Position numbers and translations under genes: made by a program. Below, piece after piece: positions 39,280-47,239 of a stretch of 64,000 nucleotides of DNA. Under the pieces are notes generated by a model, which worked only from the letters and a program-made list of their open reading frames with translations, was not told the origin of the DNA and ran no database searches. The number at the start of each line of letters is the position of its first letter. Position 1 is the first letter of the stretch. The DNA comes from Planococcus sp. ISL-109 (lineage in GTDB: Bacteria > Bacillota > Bacilli > Bacillales_A > Planococcaceae), in contig NZ_JAGGPW010000019.1 in assembly GCF_018613655.1 (NCBI RefSeq), positions 83,991 through 147,990 of the forward strand, read 5' to 3'.

Positions 39280-40278
39280 GTGGTATTCATTTATTTTTTG
39301 CTGGCCGCGGCGGTTACCGTGTTTGCCGCAATCAAATTATCCCAATATGCGGATGTCATCAGTGAAAAATCCGCGATGGGCGGGATGATGGTCGGCACAT
39401 TATTGCTGGCAGGCGCGACGTCTCTTCCGGAAATTTCCACAAGCTTTTCTGCTGCGGCAATTGGAAATGCAGATATTGCAGTCGGCAATATGATCGGGTC
39501 CAACTTATTTAATTTGTTTATTTTGGCTGGCTTTGACTTGCTGTTGAATAGACGGCGCATGCTCGAGCGGGCTTCAAAAGACCATACTTATTCTTCACTG
39601 TTGGGCACTTTCCTGACAGTGCTGTTGATTTTGGCATTATGGCTTCGGACAGATATCACTGTCCTCGGCATCGGGCTTGACGCATTAGCGATCGGGTTGG
39701 CGTATGTCATCGGCATGTTCGTGATCAACAAGCTGCCGAACCTGGATACAATCGATTTGGACGAAGAACCAGCTGATGCCAAAGCACCGAAAAATCCAAG
39801 CGCCCATTTATCACCCAAGCATGCAGGCATGCGCTTTGTGATTTTCGCATTGATCATCATGGCGGCCGGAACGGCATTGTCGATCACTGGCGATGAAATC
39901 GCTGTCGTGACAGGAATTGGTTCCAGTTTTGTCGGCAGCTTCCTCGTCGCTGCTGCCACTTCCCTTCCGGAAGCAATCTCGGTATTCGTCGCACTGCGCC
40001 TGTCCAACGTCAATATGGCGGTCGGCGCTATTCTTGGCAGCAATATTTTCAATATGGTCATTTTGGCATTGTCCGACCCGATCTATCTTGAAGGTTCGAT
40101 TCTTGCCGAAGTTTCGGGAGCCAATATGATTATCGCCATTGCTGTGCTTGTCATGAGCGTATTAACGATGTTTTCCCTCTTCAGAGGAAAAACATCATCG
40201 GCACTTGCCTATAGCTTGCCGTCGATACTAGTGCTGGTGCTGTATTTTATCGCTTCTTATTTGAATTTCACTTACTGA
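39280..40278 (+). CDS. CaCA-family sodium/calcium exchanger-like membrane protein
   Basis: 332 residues, about ten membrane helices in two homologous halves. Each half has an alpha-repeat: GATSLPEISTS with GNMIGSNLFN, and AATSLPEAISV with GAILGSNIFN. These motifs line the ion path of cation/Ca2+ exchangers. An acidic cytoplasmic loop (about 150-180) joins the halves. The transported ions are not known. Start is GTG 8 nt after GGAGG. It is followed by a strong terminator. Confidence 0.88.
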   Translation: MVFIYFLLAAAVTVFAAIKLSQYADVISEKSAMGGMMVGTLLLAGATSLPEISTSFSAAAIGNADIAVGNMIGSNLFNLFILAGFDLLLNRRRMLERASKDHTYSSLLGTFLTVLLILALWLRTDITVLGIGLDALAIGLAYVIGMFVINKLPNLDTIDLDEEPADAKAPKNPSAHLSPKHAGMRFVIFALIIMAAGTALSITGDEIAVVTGIGSSFVGSFLVAAATSLPEAISVFVALRLSNVNMAVGAILGSNIFNMVILALSDPIYLEGSILAEVSGANMIIAIAVLVMSVLTMFSLFRGKTSSALAYSLPSILVLVLYFIASYLNFTY

Positions 40279-40302
40279 CAGAACGGGTCTTTCCCGTTCT
40301 GT
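40278..40302 (+). terminator. Terminator of the CaCA gene
   Basis: ACAGAACGGG, 5-nt loop, CCCGTTCTGT, then TTTTT. Confidence 0.88.
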
Positions 40303-40356
40303 TTTTTACTGTGATAGACTATAGACAATGCAGAAACCTAGGAAGGATTTGATCAG

Positions 40357-41523
40357 ATGCTTGAGAAAATTTTTGCTGAACTCGATAATGCCTATCCCGA
40401 AATGGTGGAAATCCGTCGCTTCCTCCATATGCATCCGGAACCGTCATTCCACGAAACCGAAACTGCGAAATACATTCGCAATTTTTATGAACAACTCGGC
40501 GTAGACATTCGCCACGGTGTCGGGGGCAACGGTATCATCGCGACGATCCAAGGCAAAAAGCCTGGAAAAACGGTTGCGTTGCGCGCCGATTTCGACGCCT
40601 TGCCGATTCAGGACCAAAAAGACACCAGCTACAAATCTACAGTGCCGAACGTCGTCCATGCGTGCGGCCATGACGGCCATACCGCGACATTGCTCGTCCT
40701 CGGAAAAGTACTCCACGGACTGCGCGAAGAACTGCCCGGCACCTATGTGCTCATCCATCAGCATGCTGAAGAGCTTGCGCCGGGCGGTGCCAAGCCGATG
40801 ATTGAAGACGGTGCGCTTGACGGCGTCGATGTGATTTTCGGAACACATCTTTGGTCGACGACGCCATTCGGGCGCATCGACTACCGGACGGGCCCAATCA
40901 TGGCGGCTGCAGATCGCTTTGAAATAACCGTTCAAGGCCGCGGCGGCCACGGGGCGATGCCGCACGAAACCGTCGATGCCGTCGTCGCCGGCGCACAATT
41001 GGTGAACAACTTGCAACAGCTTGTCTCACGCCGCGTCGACCCGCTGGAGTCTGCCGTTTTAACAATTGCATCGTTCATCGCGGAAAATCCGTTTAATATC
41101 ATCGCTGACCAATCCAAGCTAAATGGAACGGTCAGATCTTTTACCGAACATACCCGCAGCTTAATGGAACGTGAAATGCAGCGCATTGTAGATGGCACCG
41201 CGACCACTACCGGCAGCCAGATCGATTTCAAGTTCTACCGCGGCTATCCGCCTGTCGTCAACCACGAGCGAGAAACCGAATTTTTAAGAGACCTTGCTGT
41301 AGACGTTCCGGGTGTCAAGGAAGTAAACAATTGCCCGCCGCAAATGGGCGGTGAAGACTTCGCCTATTACCTGGAAAAGATTCCCGGCACGTTTTTCTTC
41401 ACAGGCGCCATGCCGGACGGCGAAGTTTACCCTCACCACCATCCGAAGTTCGACTTTAAAGAAGAAGCGATGCTGATTGCCGCCAAAACACTCGGCAAAG
41501 CCGCTGTAAATTCCCACGAATAA
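40357..41523 (+). CDS. yhaA: M20-family amidohydrolase (YhaA-like)
   Basis: 388 residues. The metal-binding motifs are HACGHDGH and HQHAEELAPGGA, the dimerisation domain has QGRGGHGAMPHETVDA, and GGEDFAYY with a late HHH completes the site. M20D enzymes hydrolyse N-acyl amino acids or similar amides; the exact substrate is unknown. In B. subtilis yhaA lies next to ecsABC; here it converges on ecsB with a shared terminator. AGGAAGGA lies 8-9 nt before the ATG. Confidence 0.88.
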   Translation: MLEKIFAELDNAYPEMVEIRRFLHMHPEPSFHETETAKYIRNFYEQLGVDIRHGVGGNGIIATIQGKKPGKTVALRADFDALPIQDQKDTSYKSTVPNVVHACGHDGHTATLLVLGKVLHGLREELPGTYVLIHQHAEELAPGGAKPMIEDGALDGVDVIFGTHLWSTTPFGRIDYRTGPIMAAADRFEITVQGRGGHGAMPHETVDAVVAGAQLVNNLQQLVSRRVDPLESAVLTIASFIAENPFNIIADQSKLNGTVRSFTEHTRSLMEREMQRIVDGTATTTGSQIDFKFYRGYPPVVNHERETEFLRDLAVDVPGVKEVNNCPPQMGGEDFAYYLEKIPGTFFFTGAMPDGEVYPHHHPKFDFKEEAMLIAAKTLGKAAVNSHE

Positions 41524-41555
41524 GCTTTTGATTGCAGAAAGCTTTTGTTTAACAG

Positions 41556-41596
41556 AAAAAGGCCAGAGAAAACGAATCGTTTTCTCCGGCCTTTTT
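41556..41596. terminator. Bidirectional terminator between yhaA and ecsB
   Basis: A 20-bp stem with one mismatch (AAAAAGGCCAGAGAAAACGA and its complement) followed by T-runs on both strands. Confidence 0.88.
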
Positions 41597-41612
41597 TCTT
41601 TTTCATTTCCAT

Positions 41613-42827
41613 CTATCGATTTCGTTTGGCTGATTTTCTTCTGGCACCGGCGAGCGTCAAGAAAGACACCACACCAATAACCAGCAGCACAATGGCTGAT
41701 GTGGCAAGCTGTCCGGCAATAGCCAATGTCACGAATGCTGCGGCTGCCTGGATCAGCTGAACGCTGATGACCCACGCCCACACCGCTTTTTCACGGCTAT
41801 GTTTGCTTAGCGGGAACAATTGATCCATCCGGAAATGCTGCGACTGATTCAGTCCTTGCCATAGCTGGATGCTTGAAGCGAATGCCAAAGCCCCCGCAAA
41901 CAAGGCGACGGCCAGTGGAAACGGAATCAGCCAAGCACCAGCCAAGATGATGAGTGTCAAACGAACCCACAAAAAGAACAACTCATCAGAGCGGATGAAC
42001 GTCCGGCTCACCAAGTACAGGTGCGCGTTGGCCGGCTTGCTTTTAATCAATCGGAAAACCCCGTTGAGCCATCTGCGCTCTCTCACTTTTCCTTTCAAAT
42101 GAGGTACATCGGTGAAATAATTCGCAAACTGATAAAAACGCAGCATACGATTTTCTTCCAGCTCGATAAAATGACCGTACGGAAACGCTTTGCCCGATGC
42201 GCCGCGCTCGATCCATCTGCCGTAAAAAATCATGGCAAACAAAAATACCGCCGCTATAAGGATATGCGCTTCAATATACGACCAGACAAATCCGGCGGCG
42301 AACAAAAACCGGGCTGCCCGCTCAAGCCACACCCTGTGCCCACTAGCGGATTTCCGCCAGTAGAATTCGCTTCTGACGTTCCACCATTTCACGAGCAGCA
42401 GCAAAATCGGAAAACCGATCAAATAAGATGACGGCAAACCGTATAATGCATTAATAAGCGGCAGTGAAACGACGAAAGCCACAATCGGCAAATATAGCTG
42501 CGACACATACGTCCAACGCAGCGCGGGCTTCAAGTATTCATCGAGCCTGCTCTCTAACGGCAACAAGTACACACTGTCCGCTTCTTTCAATAATGTCACC
42601 GGCGGACTGTAGGCGAGCAGAGCTCCGAAAATAACGGCCATCAGCCAAGCCGCAGGAAAGTCCTGCGGCACATCCTGTACCCACTCGCTATAGGCATAAC
42701 CGGCAGCTCCGATGGCAAATAACATGACGACCGCAATATGGCCGGTCACAATAAACTTTAAATAATTCTGGACTTCAGCAGTGTAGCGCCGCAGCCGCTT
42801 TTCCCATACTTCACGCAGGTTCTTCAT
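41613..42827 (-). CDS. ecsB: ABC transporter permease EcsB
   Basis: 404 residues, EcsB family, with about eight to ten membrane segments in pairs and a basic C-terminus (GARRKSAKRNR). With EcsA it forms an ABC transporter that in B. subtilis affects secretion, competence, sporulation and intramembrane proteolysis. I start at the ATG 9 nt after GAGG rather than the one abutting it. It overlaps ecsA by 17 bp. EcsC, the third gene in B. subtilis, is missing. Confidence 0.92.
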   Translation of the reverse strand: MKNLREVWEKRLRRYTAEVQNYLKFIVTGHIAVVMLFAIGAAGYAYSEWVQDVPQDFPAAWLMAVIFGALLAYSPPVTLLKEADSVYLLPLESRLDEYLKPALRWTYVSQLYLPIVAFVVSLPLINALYGLPSSYLIGFPILLLLVKWWNVRSEFYWRKSASGHRVWLERAARFLFAAGFVWSYIEAHILIAAVFLFAMIFYGRWIERGASGKAFPYGHFIELEENRMLRFYQFANYFTDVPHLKGKVRERRWLNGVFRLIKSKPANAHLYLVSRTFIRSDELFFLWVRLTLIILAGAWLIPFPLAVALFAGALAFASSIQLWQGLNQSQHFRMDQLFPLSKHSREKAVWAWVISVQLIQAAAAFVTLAIAGQLATSAIVLLVIGVVSFLTLAGARRKSAKRNR

Positions 42828-43560
42828 TGTCGTCATCCTCAGTCATTGCAATATACAGATCGTCGAGCGCCGCATCCGGCATGCCGAACGCCGAACGCAG
42901 CTCAGGCATCGTTCCCATCGCCCGCACGCGGCCGTTGTGAAGCAGGATGATGCGGTCGCAATAGCGCTCTGCTGTCGACAGGATATGAGTCGACATCAAC
43001 ACCGATGCGCCTTTTCGCTTTTGCTCCTCCATCTGGTCGAGCAATGATTTGATGCCGAGCGGATCAAGCCCGACAAACGGTTCGTCGATGATATACAAAT
43101 CCGGGTCCACCAAAAACGCACCCATGATCATCACTTTCTGGCGCATCCCTTTCGAGAAATGCGCCGGAAACCACTTCAATCGCTTTTCCATGCGAAATTC
43201 CTTCAACAATTCAGCAGACCTTTTTTCAAAAGTTTCTTGGTCCAAGCCATATGCCATCGCCGTCAACTCCAGATGCTCCCGAAGCGTTAGCTCTTCATAA
43301 AGGACCGGCGTTTCCGGAATATAGGAAAAAGCAGAGCGATATGCATCGATGTCTTCTTTGAAAGTCCGCCCGTTCAAGCGGATGGTTCCCGATTTCGGCT
43401 GCATGACGCCGATGATATGCTTGATTGCCGTACTTTTGCCCGCCCCGTTCAAGCCGATCAGTCCAACCAATTCGCCTTTTTCAATCGAAAAACTGACGTC
43501 TTTTAAAACAGGCTTGCGGGTATAGCCGCCTGTAAGATTCTCAACTTCCAATATCGCCAC
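42811..43560 (-). CDS. ecsA: ABC transporter ATP-binding protein EcsA
   Basis: 249 residues. Walker A GLNGAGKST, signature FSKGMRQKV, Walker B YIIDEPFVGLD and H-loop STHIL. The stretch LTGGYTRKPVLK and IPETPVLYEELTLREHLELTAMAYGLD in two parts identify EcsA. The start is taken as GTG at 43560, 8 nt after GAGG, giving the family N-terminus AILEVENLTGGY. Transcription is divergent from hit. Confidence 0.94.
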   Translation of the reverse strand: MAILEVENLTGGYTRKPVLKDVSFSIEKGELVGLIGLNGAGKSTAIKHIIGVMQPKSGTIRLNGRTFKEDIDAYRSAFSYIPETPVLYEELTLREHLELTAMAYGLDQETFEKRSAELLKEFRMEKRLKWFPAHFSKGMRQKVMIMGAFLVDPDLYIIDEPFVGLDPLGIKSLLDQMEEQKRKGASVLMSTHILSTAERYCDRIILLHNGRVRAMGTMPELRSAFGMPDAALDDLYIAMTEDDDNEEPA

Positions 43561-43586
43561 TTTCAACACCTCTTTCTTCGTTCTCT

Positions 43587-43592
43587 ATTGTA
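43587..43592 (-). promoter_or_regulatory. Extended -10 of the ecsAB promoter
   Basis: Minus strand TTTTGATACAAT: TGn followed by TACAAT, 27 nt upstream of the ecsA GTG. Confidence 0.45.
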
Positions 43593-43626
43593 TCAAAACT
43601 GACGTGTGAATTCTTTTTGCAAATCC

Positions 43627-43756
43627 ATTTATCCCACTTTAACGGTGAGTAAAGGCTCCACTCTTCAAGCGGGAGATCCACTGGCCGTAAAAGTCCGATT
43701 GGATCAACTAACAATCAGTGGGATAGGGAACCCCACTGATTGATGTTTCTCTTTAT
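43627..43756 (+). repeat. Structured repeat element, copy 1 (upstream of hit)
   Basis: 130 nt from ATTTATCCC to TTTCTCTTTAT, about 82 % identical by hand alignment to the minus-strand copy at 62329-62461. Hairpin 1 pairs CTTTAACGG with CCGTAAAAG (one mismatch). The terminal hairpin is AATCAGTGGG/CCCACTGATT. The 5-prime TATCCCACT is fully complementary to AGTGGGATA in that hairpin. Base changes between the copies preserve both pairings. It could be a cis-acting RNA or a small mobile repeat. Confidence 0.8.
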
Positions 43757-43804
43757 GGTAAACTGAAAAAAGAACGGCCATTCCAGTACAGAGAGGATGA
43801 GTTT

Positions 43805-44233
43805 ATGAGCAATTGCATTTTTTGCAAAATCATTGCAGGGGAAATTCCAAGCGTCAAAGTGTACGAGGACGAACACGTCTACGCCTTTATGGACATCATG
43901 CCTTTATCGAAAGGGCATACTCTGCTCATTCCGAAAAGCCACCGCGAGTTTGTGTACGACATGACTTCAGAAGAAGCGGGCCAGTTGTTTAGTGTAGCGC
44001 CGAAAATCGCGAGCGCTATTAAAGAAACCTTCGAACCGGAAGGCATGAATTTGCTGAACAATAACGGACCGAAAGCAGGGCAAAGCGTTTTACATTTCCA
44101 TCTGCATTTCATCCCGCGTTACGGCGAAAGTGATGGATTTGGCGCCAAGTGGATGACCAAAGAAAAAGAATATACAACCGAAAAAATCCAGGAACTTGCC
44201 GAGCAATTAAAAACTAAGCTAGCTGAAGCTTGA
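43805..44233 (+). CDS. hit: HIT family protein (nucleotide hydrolase)
   Basis: 142 residues. The N-terminal CIFCKIIAGEIP may bind zinc, and the histidine triad is HFHLHFIPR. HIT proteins hydrolyse nucleoside phosphoramidates or dinucleotide polyphosphates. It is divergent from ecsA, as in B. subtilis. The GAGAGGATGAGTTT leader gives an AGAGG site. Its upstream region contains the structured repeat, and no clear promoter is visible between the repeat and the start. Confidence 0.94.
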   Translation: MSNCIFCKIIAGEIPSVKVYEDEHVYAFMDIMPLSKGHTLLIPKSHREFVYDMTSEEAGQLFSVAPKIASAIKETFEPEGMNLLNNNGPKAGQSVLHFHLHFIPRYGESDGFGAKWMTKEKEYTTEKIQELAEQLKTKLAEA

Positions 44234-44312
44234 TTTTTCGGACCACAAGAGATAAGATCAGAATACGTTTTTTCGCCGGCGGCCACGAGGGCACGACCGG
44301 GAAAACAGCAAA

Positions 44313-44336
44313 TAGCTTGAGCTGAGGAGAGATGAG
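44313..44336 (+). promoter_or_regulatory. TRAP-binding site overlapping the trpP ribosome site
   Basis: Five in-phase (G/U)AG triplets, UAG-N3-GAG-N2-GAG-N2-GAG-N2-GAG, ending 2 nt before the ATG. TRAP binds such repeats and blocks trpP translation in B. subtilis when tryptophan is abundant. Confidence 0.75.
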
Positions 44337-44338
44337 AA

Positions 44339-44872
44339 ATGAATACGAAAAATCTTGTGTTAATGGCGCTGCTCGTCAGCGTCGGAGCTACCTTGTACGT
44401 CATGATACCAGGCATCAATGGTGGGATGAAACCCGACTTTATGCTGACGATGATGTTTATCGGGATACTTCTATTCCGTGATGCTAAGAGCGTCTTTTTG
44501 CTCGCGGTTACAACCGGCATTATATCCGGATTGTTTTCAAGTTTCCCGGGTGGTTTTTTCCCGAACATCATCGATAAATTCATAACGGCGTTCGTCTTTT
44601 TCGCAGTCGTATCGGTATTGAACAAATACGCGGCTAAACTGCCGGTCGGTATTGCTTTAACGGCACTCGGAACGGTCCTATCGGGAGTCATTTTCCTGTC
44701 GGCAGCTATTTTTATCATCGGTGCTGATATTCCATTTACGGTCCTTCTTGCTACTGTTGTCTTGCCGGCCACTATTATGAATGGCGCTGCATTTGCGGTC
44801 ATGTTCCCAATCATCACGGGACTCATGAAGCGCTCGAATTTCGAAAATTCCGCTGCTGTGAACGTCCGCTAA
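44339..44872 (+). CDS. trpP: Tryptophan transporter TrpP (YhaG)
   Basis: 177 residues, about five membrane helices. It starts MNTKNLVLMALLVSVGATLY and has the conserved GMKPDFMLTMMFIGILLF and SSFPGGFFPNIIDKFITA segments. It imports tryptophan. The ribosome site GAGGAGAGATGAGAA is itself a run of TRAP-type triplets. Position between hit and yhaH is as in B. subtilis. Confidence 0.93.
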   Translation: MNTKNLVLMALLVSVGATLYVMIPGINGGMKPDFMLTMMFIGILLFRDAKSVFLLAVTTGIISGLFSSFPGGFFPNIIDKFITAFVFFAVVSVLNKYAAKLPVGIALTALGTVLSGVIFLSAAIFIIGADIPFTVLLATVVLPATIMNGAAFAVMFPIITGLMKRSNFENSAAVNVR

Positions 44873-44877
44873 TAGCC

Positions 44878-44911
44878 AAAAGCCATTCTCCACTCTTGGA
44901 GAATGGCTTTT
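44878..44911 (+). terminator. Terminator of trpP
   Basis: 15-bp perfect stem AAAAGCCATTCTCCA, ctct loop, then a T-run. Confidence 0.9.
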
Positions 44912-44995
44912 TTATTGAATCGCTATTCATTACATGTTTTAATTAAGTGAAATAAAGGAAAAGAACAATAGAGGACGAAAGGAGCACTCAAACTT

Positions 44996-45436
44996 ATGAA
45001 AGTTTCGAATTTTTTTGCAGGGCTTGCAGCCGGTTTGGCTGCAGGCGCGGCAACAGCAATTTTATCCGCACCAAAATCAGGTAAAGATATGCGCAGTTCC
45101 ATTAAATCAAGTGGCTCGGAATGGAAACACTCGATGAATGAACTTAAAGCACGGATCAACGAATTGAAGGAATCGATCAATCTTTTGACAGAAGAGTCAA
45201 AAACTCAAGTACCGGAAGCAGTGGATGGCTTGAAAGCTTCCCTTCAATCATGGCAAGAAGAAACGGCTCCAGCAAAAGAACATTTGCAGCTGGAAATCCA
45301 GGCTATTCAAAACTCTATCGAACAATTGCAGGCGACAATCAGCAAAAACAAGGACGATGAAGATAAGAAAACAGAAAAACCGACAGCAATCGACCCGAAA
45401 AAAGCGGACGATAAAAAGGATTCCGAAACAGCCTGA
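44996..45436 (+). CDS. yhaH: YtxH-domain protein (YhaH-like)
   Basis: 146 residues. The hydrophobic Gly/Ala-rich N-terminal helix (FFAGLAAGLAAGAATAIL) is followed by APKSGKDMR, the YtxH signature. Then come a long coiled-coil region and a lysine/aspartate-rich tail. Probably a small membrane-attached protein; YtxH proteins are often general-stress induced, but I see no sigma-B box here. Strong AGGAG site. Confidence 0.85.
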   Translation: MKVSNFFAGLAAGLAAGAATAILSAPKSGKDMRSSIKSSGSEWKHSMNELKARINELKESINLLTEESKTQVPEAVDGLKASLQSWQEETAPAKEHLQLEIQAIQNSIEQLQATISKNKDDEDKKTEKPTAIDPKKADDKKDSETA

Positions 45437-45456
45437 CCAACTATGGTCGGGTTGTT
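45427..45456 (+). terminator. Terminator of yhaH
   Basis: CCTGACC and GGTCGGG around a 6-nt loop, extended by AACA/TGTT, followed by T8; overlaps the stop codon. Confidence 0.75.
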
Positions 45457-45513
45457 TTTTTTCTCAGCGAAATTATTTTACTATTCTCACTTTAATTCAG
45501 TTTGCTTTATTGC

Positions 45514-45519
45514 TATAAT
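45514..45519 (+). promoter_or_regulatory. Extended -10 of the scoC/hpr promoter
   Basis: TTGCTATAAT, with TTTAAT 17 nt upstream as possible -35. Confidence 0.5.
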
Positions 45520-45553
45520 AAAGAAAATATTCCCGGGGAAAGTTGGTGCTTGT

Positions 45554-46114
45554 GTGAATGAGAAAGAATATACGATGAAAGAAGCTATGCTGTACAGCCA
45601 AAGAATAGGCCAGTTATCAAAAGCGTTATGGAAAGCAGTCGAAAAGGATTGGCAAATGTGGATAAAACCTTATGACCTGAATATTAATGAGCACCATATT
45701 TTATGGATCTCCTACCATTTGAAGGGCGCCTCTATTTCGGATGTGGCAAAATTCGGCGTGATGCACGTTTCAACTGCCTTTAATTTCTCCAAAAAGCTAG
45801 AAGAACGCGAGCTGCTGTCCTTCTCGAAACGCGATACCGATAAACGCAATACATATGTGGAATTGACGAAAAAAGGCGAAGATCTGATGCAGGAGATGAT
45901 TGAGCGCTATCACGACACTCCCCATTCTGTTGTAGAAGGTTCCCTGCCCCTGCGCCAATTGTATGGGAAATTTCCGGAATTCATGGACGTCATGGCAATC
46001 ATACGCAATATTTACGGCGATGATTTTATGGAGATTTTCGAAGCTTCTTTCAAAAATATCGAGAAGCGTTTCAGTGAAGAAAATCACGTTATCTCCGACA
46101 GTGAAAAAGCTTAA
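45554..46114 (+). CDS. scoC: MarR-family transition-state regulator ScoC (Hpr)
   Basis: 186 residues. The stretches [39 protein letters not shown] and [14 protein letters not shown] are nearly those of B. subtilis Hpr. It is a winged-helix repressor of extracellular protease and sporulation genes. I start at a GTG ([13 protein letters not shown]), which matches the family length and lies just after the extended -10; a frame open 37 codons further up would lie ahead of the promoter. Confidence 0.93.
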   Translation: MNEKEYTMKEAMLYSQRIGQLSKALWKAVEKDWQMWIKPYDLNINEHHILWISYHLKGASISDVAKFGVMHVSTAFNFSKKLEERELLSFSKRDTDKRNTYVELTKKGEDLMQEMIERYHDTPHSVVEGSLPLRQLYGKFPEFMDVMAIIRNIYGDDFMEIFEASFKNIEKRFSEENHVISDSEKA

Positions 46115-46145
46115 AATACTATGTTTAAAAAATCACTATAGAAGG

Positions 46146-46174
46146 TTGCATTCCGTATTGAAACATTGTATGGT
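46146..46174 (+). promoter_or_regulatory. Promoter of the DUF3267 gene
   Basis: TTGCAT (46146-46151), 17-nt spacer, TATGGT (46169-46174). Confidence 0.55.
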
Positions 46175-46218
46175 ATGTATCGACTCATCAACACTACACA
46201 TTAATGGGAGATACGCAT

Positions 46219-46764
46219 ATGCATTGCTGGAAAACCATCAACGTCAAAAAACAATACGGATCCGATCGCTTATTCTTTATTTCTGCACTCATAGGCGGAG
46301 CCGTTTTCACTAGCTATTATATGCTGCTCGCCATCGCATATGCAGAACCTTTGTCCGATCAGAACTTTATGCTGTTCACGATTGGCATGCTAGCGATTTA
46401 CCCTGTCCATAAACTATTGCATCTTGTGCCTTTATTCGGATGCCGCAAATCCCTGAAAATCAGCATCCGTAAACAGCTGAAGCTTTGTCCGATGATTTCT
46501 TTGCACGTTAAAGAACCCGTTCGAAAATCCCGCTTTATGCTGTCACTCGTTACGCCATTTGTTGTCATCAATGCAATCATTATCGTTTTGAGCATCATGT
46601 GGCCAGCTTACAGCCATTATTTCGCCATTTTGTTGGCTTACCATAGCGCTCTGTGCGTTACGGATTTGATCTATATGCGCAATTTGGCGCGCTCACCACG
46701 CCATGCGCTCATTGAAGAAACCGACACAGGATTTGAGATCTTGGTACCGCAACCGATGGCCTGA
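46219..46764 (+). CDS. DUF3267 membrane protein (YhaJ-like)
   Basis: 181 residues with about four membrane helices (SALIGGAVFTSYYMLLAIAYA; LFTIGMLAIYPVHKLLHLV; SLVTPFVVINAIIIVLSIM; HYFAILLAYHSALCVTDLI). The HKLLH in helix 2 resembles the zinc-binding His pair of DUF3267 proteins. Function unknown. I believe B. subtilis YhaJ is the counterpart, between hpr and prsA. The start follows GGGAG by 8 nt; an earlier ATG five codons upstream lacks a site. Confidence 0.8.
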   Translation: MHCWKTINVKKQYGSDRLFFISALIGGAVFTSYYMLLAIAYAEPLSDQNFMLFTIGMLAIYPVHKLLHLVPLFGCRKSLKISIRKQLKLCPMISLHVKEPVRKSRFMLSLVTPFVVINAIIIVLSIMWPAYSHYFAILLAYHSALCVTDLIYMRNLARSPRHALIEETDTGFEILVPQPMA

Positions 46765-46823
46765 CCTGCATTTTCCTTTCCGATTTGCTATAATGGAAGT
46801 TAAGGTCAGAGGGGAGGAAACTC

Positions 46824-47009
46824 ATGATAGTCGCAATCGTTGTGCTGTTCTCCGTGTTTTATGTTTTCCAAATTAATCGGATGACTCTAGCACTTGTTAC
46901 ATCCCGGGAAATTCCCGAAGAAAACCATGAAAAGATTTTTCGTACGATTAATATATTGATTCTTATTTTACTCGTTTCATTATACGTCGGTGTCGAATTC
47001 AACCCGTAA
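46824..47009 (+). CDS. Small membrane protein of unknown function
   Basis: 61 residues with two hydrophobic helices (IVAIVVLFSVFYVFQI and INILILILLVSLYVGV) joined by a charged loop (REIPEENHEKIFR). GAGGGGAGG precedes the ATG, an extended TGCTATAAT lies upstream, and a terminator directly follows, so it is a real independent gene. I do not recognise the family. Confidence 0.75.
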   Translation: MIVAIVVLFSVFYVFQINRMTLALVTSREIPEENHEKIFRTINILILILLVSLYVGVEFNP

Positions 47010-47030
47010 GCACTTGCCCTTGCAAGTGCT
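47009..47030 (+). terminator. Terminator of the small membrane protein gene
   Basis: AGCACTTGC, 4-nt loop, GCAAGTGCT, then TTTTT. Confidence 0.85.
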
Positions 47031-47239
47031 TTTTTCATGGATTCGACCGCTCCCCCCCCACTCTTTTACGGATTCGCAATTTTTTGGAACTTTTTATTTT
47101 TTCTTTCGTTTATGATATAGTAACTACTGAATCTATAGAAGTTGAGCTAAATTTTTTTAGAGTCAATATTTCGCAAAACAGATGAATTCCCACAGCACAC
47201 ACAAATTCAACTTAGATCGAAAGAAAGTTAGGAGCGAAT

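Noticed and set aside
44260..44305. GC-rich hairpin terminator between hit and trpP
   Set aside because: CGCCGGCG is a short palindrome, but no convincing stem followed by a T-run exists on the plus strand.
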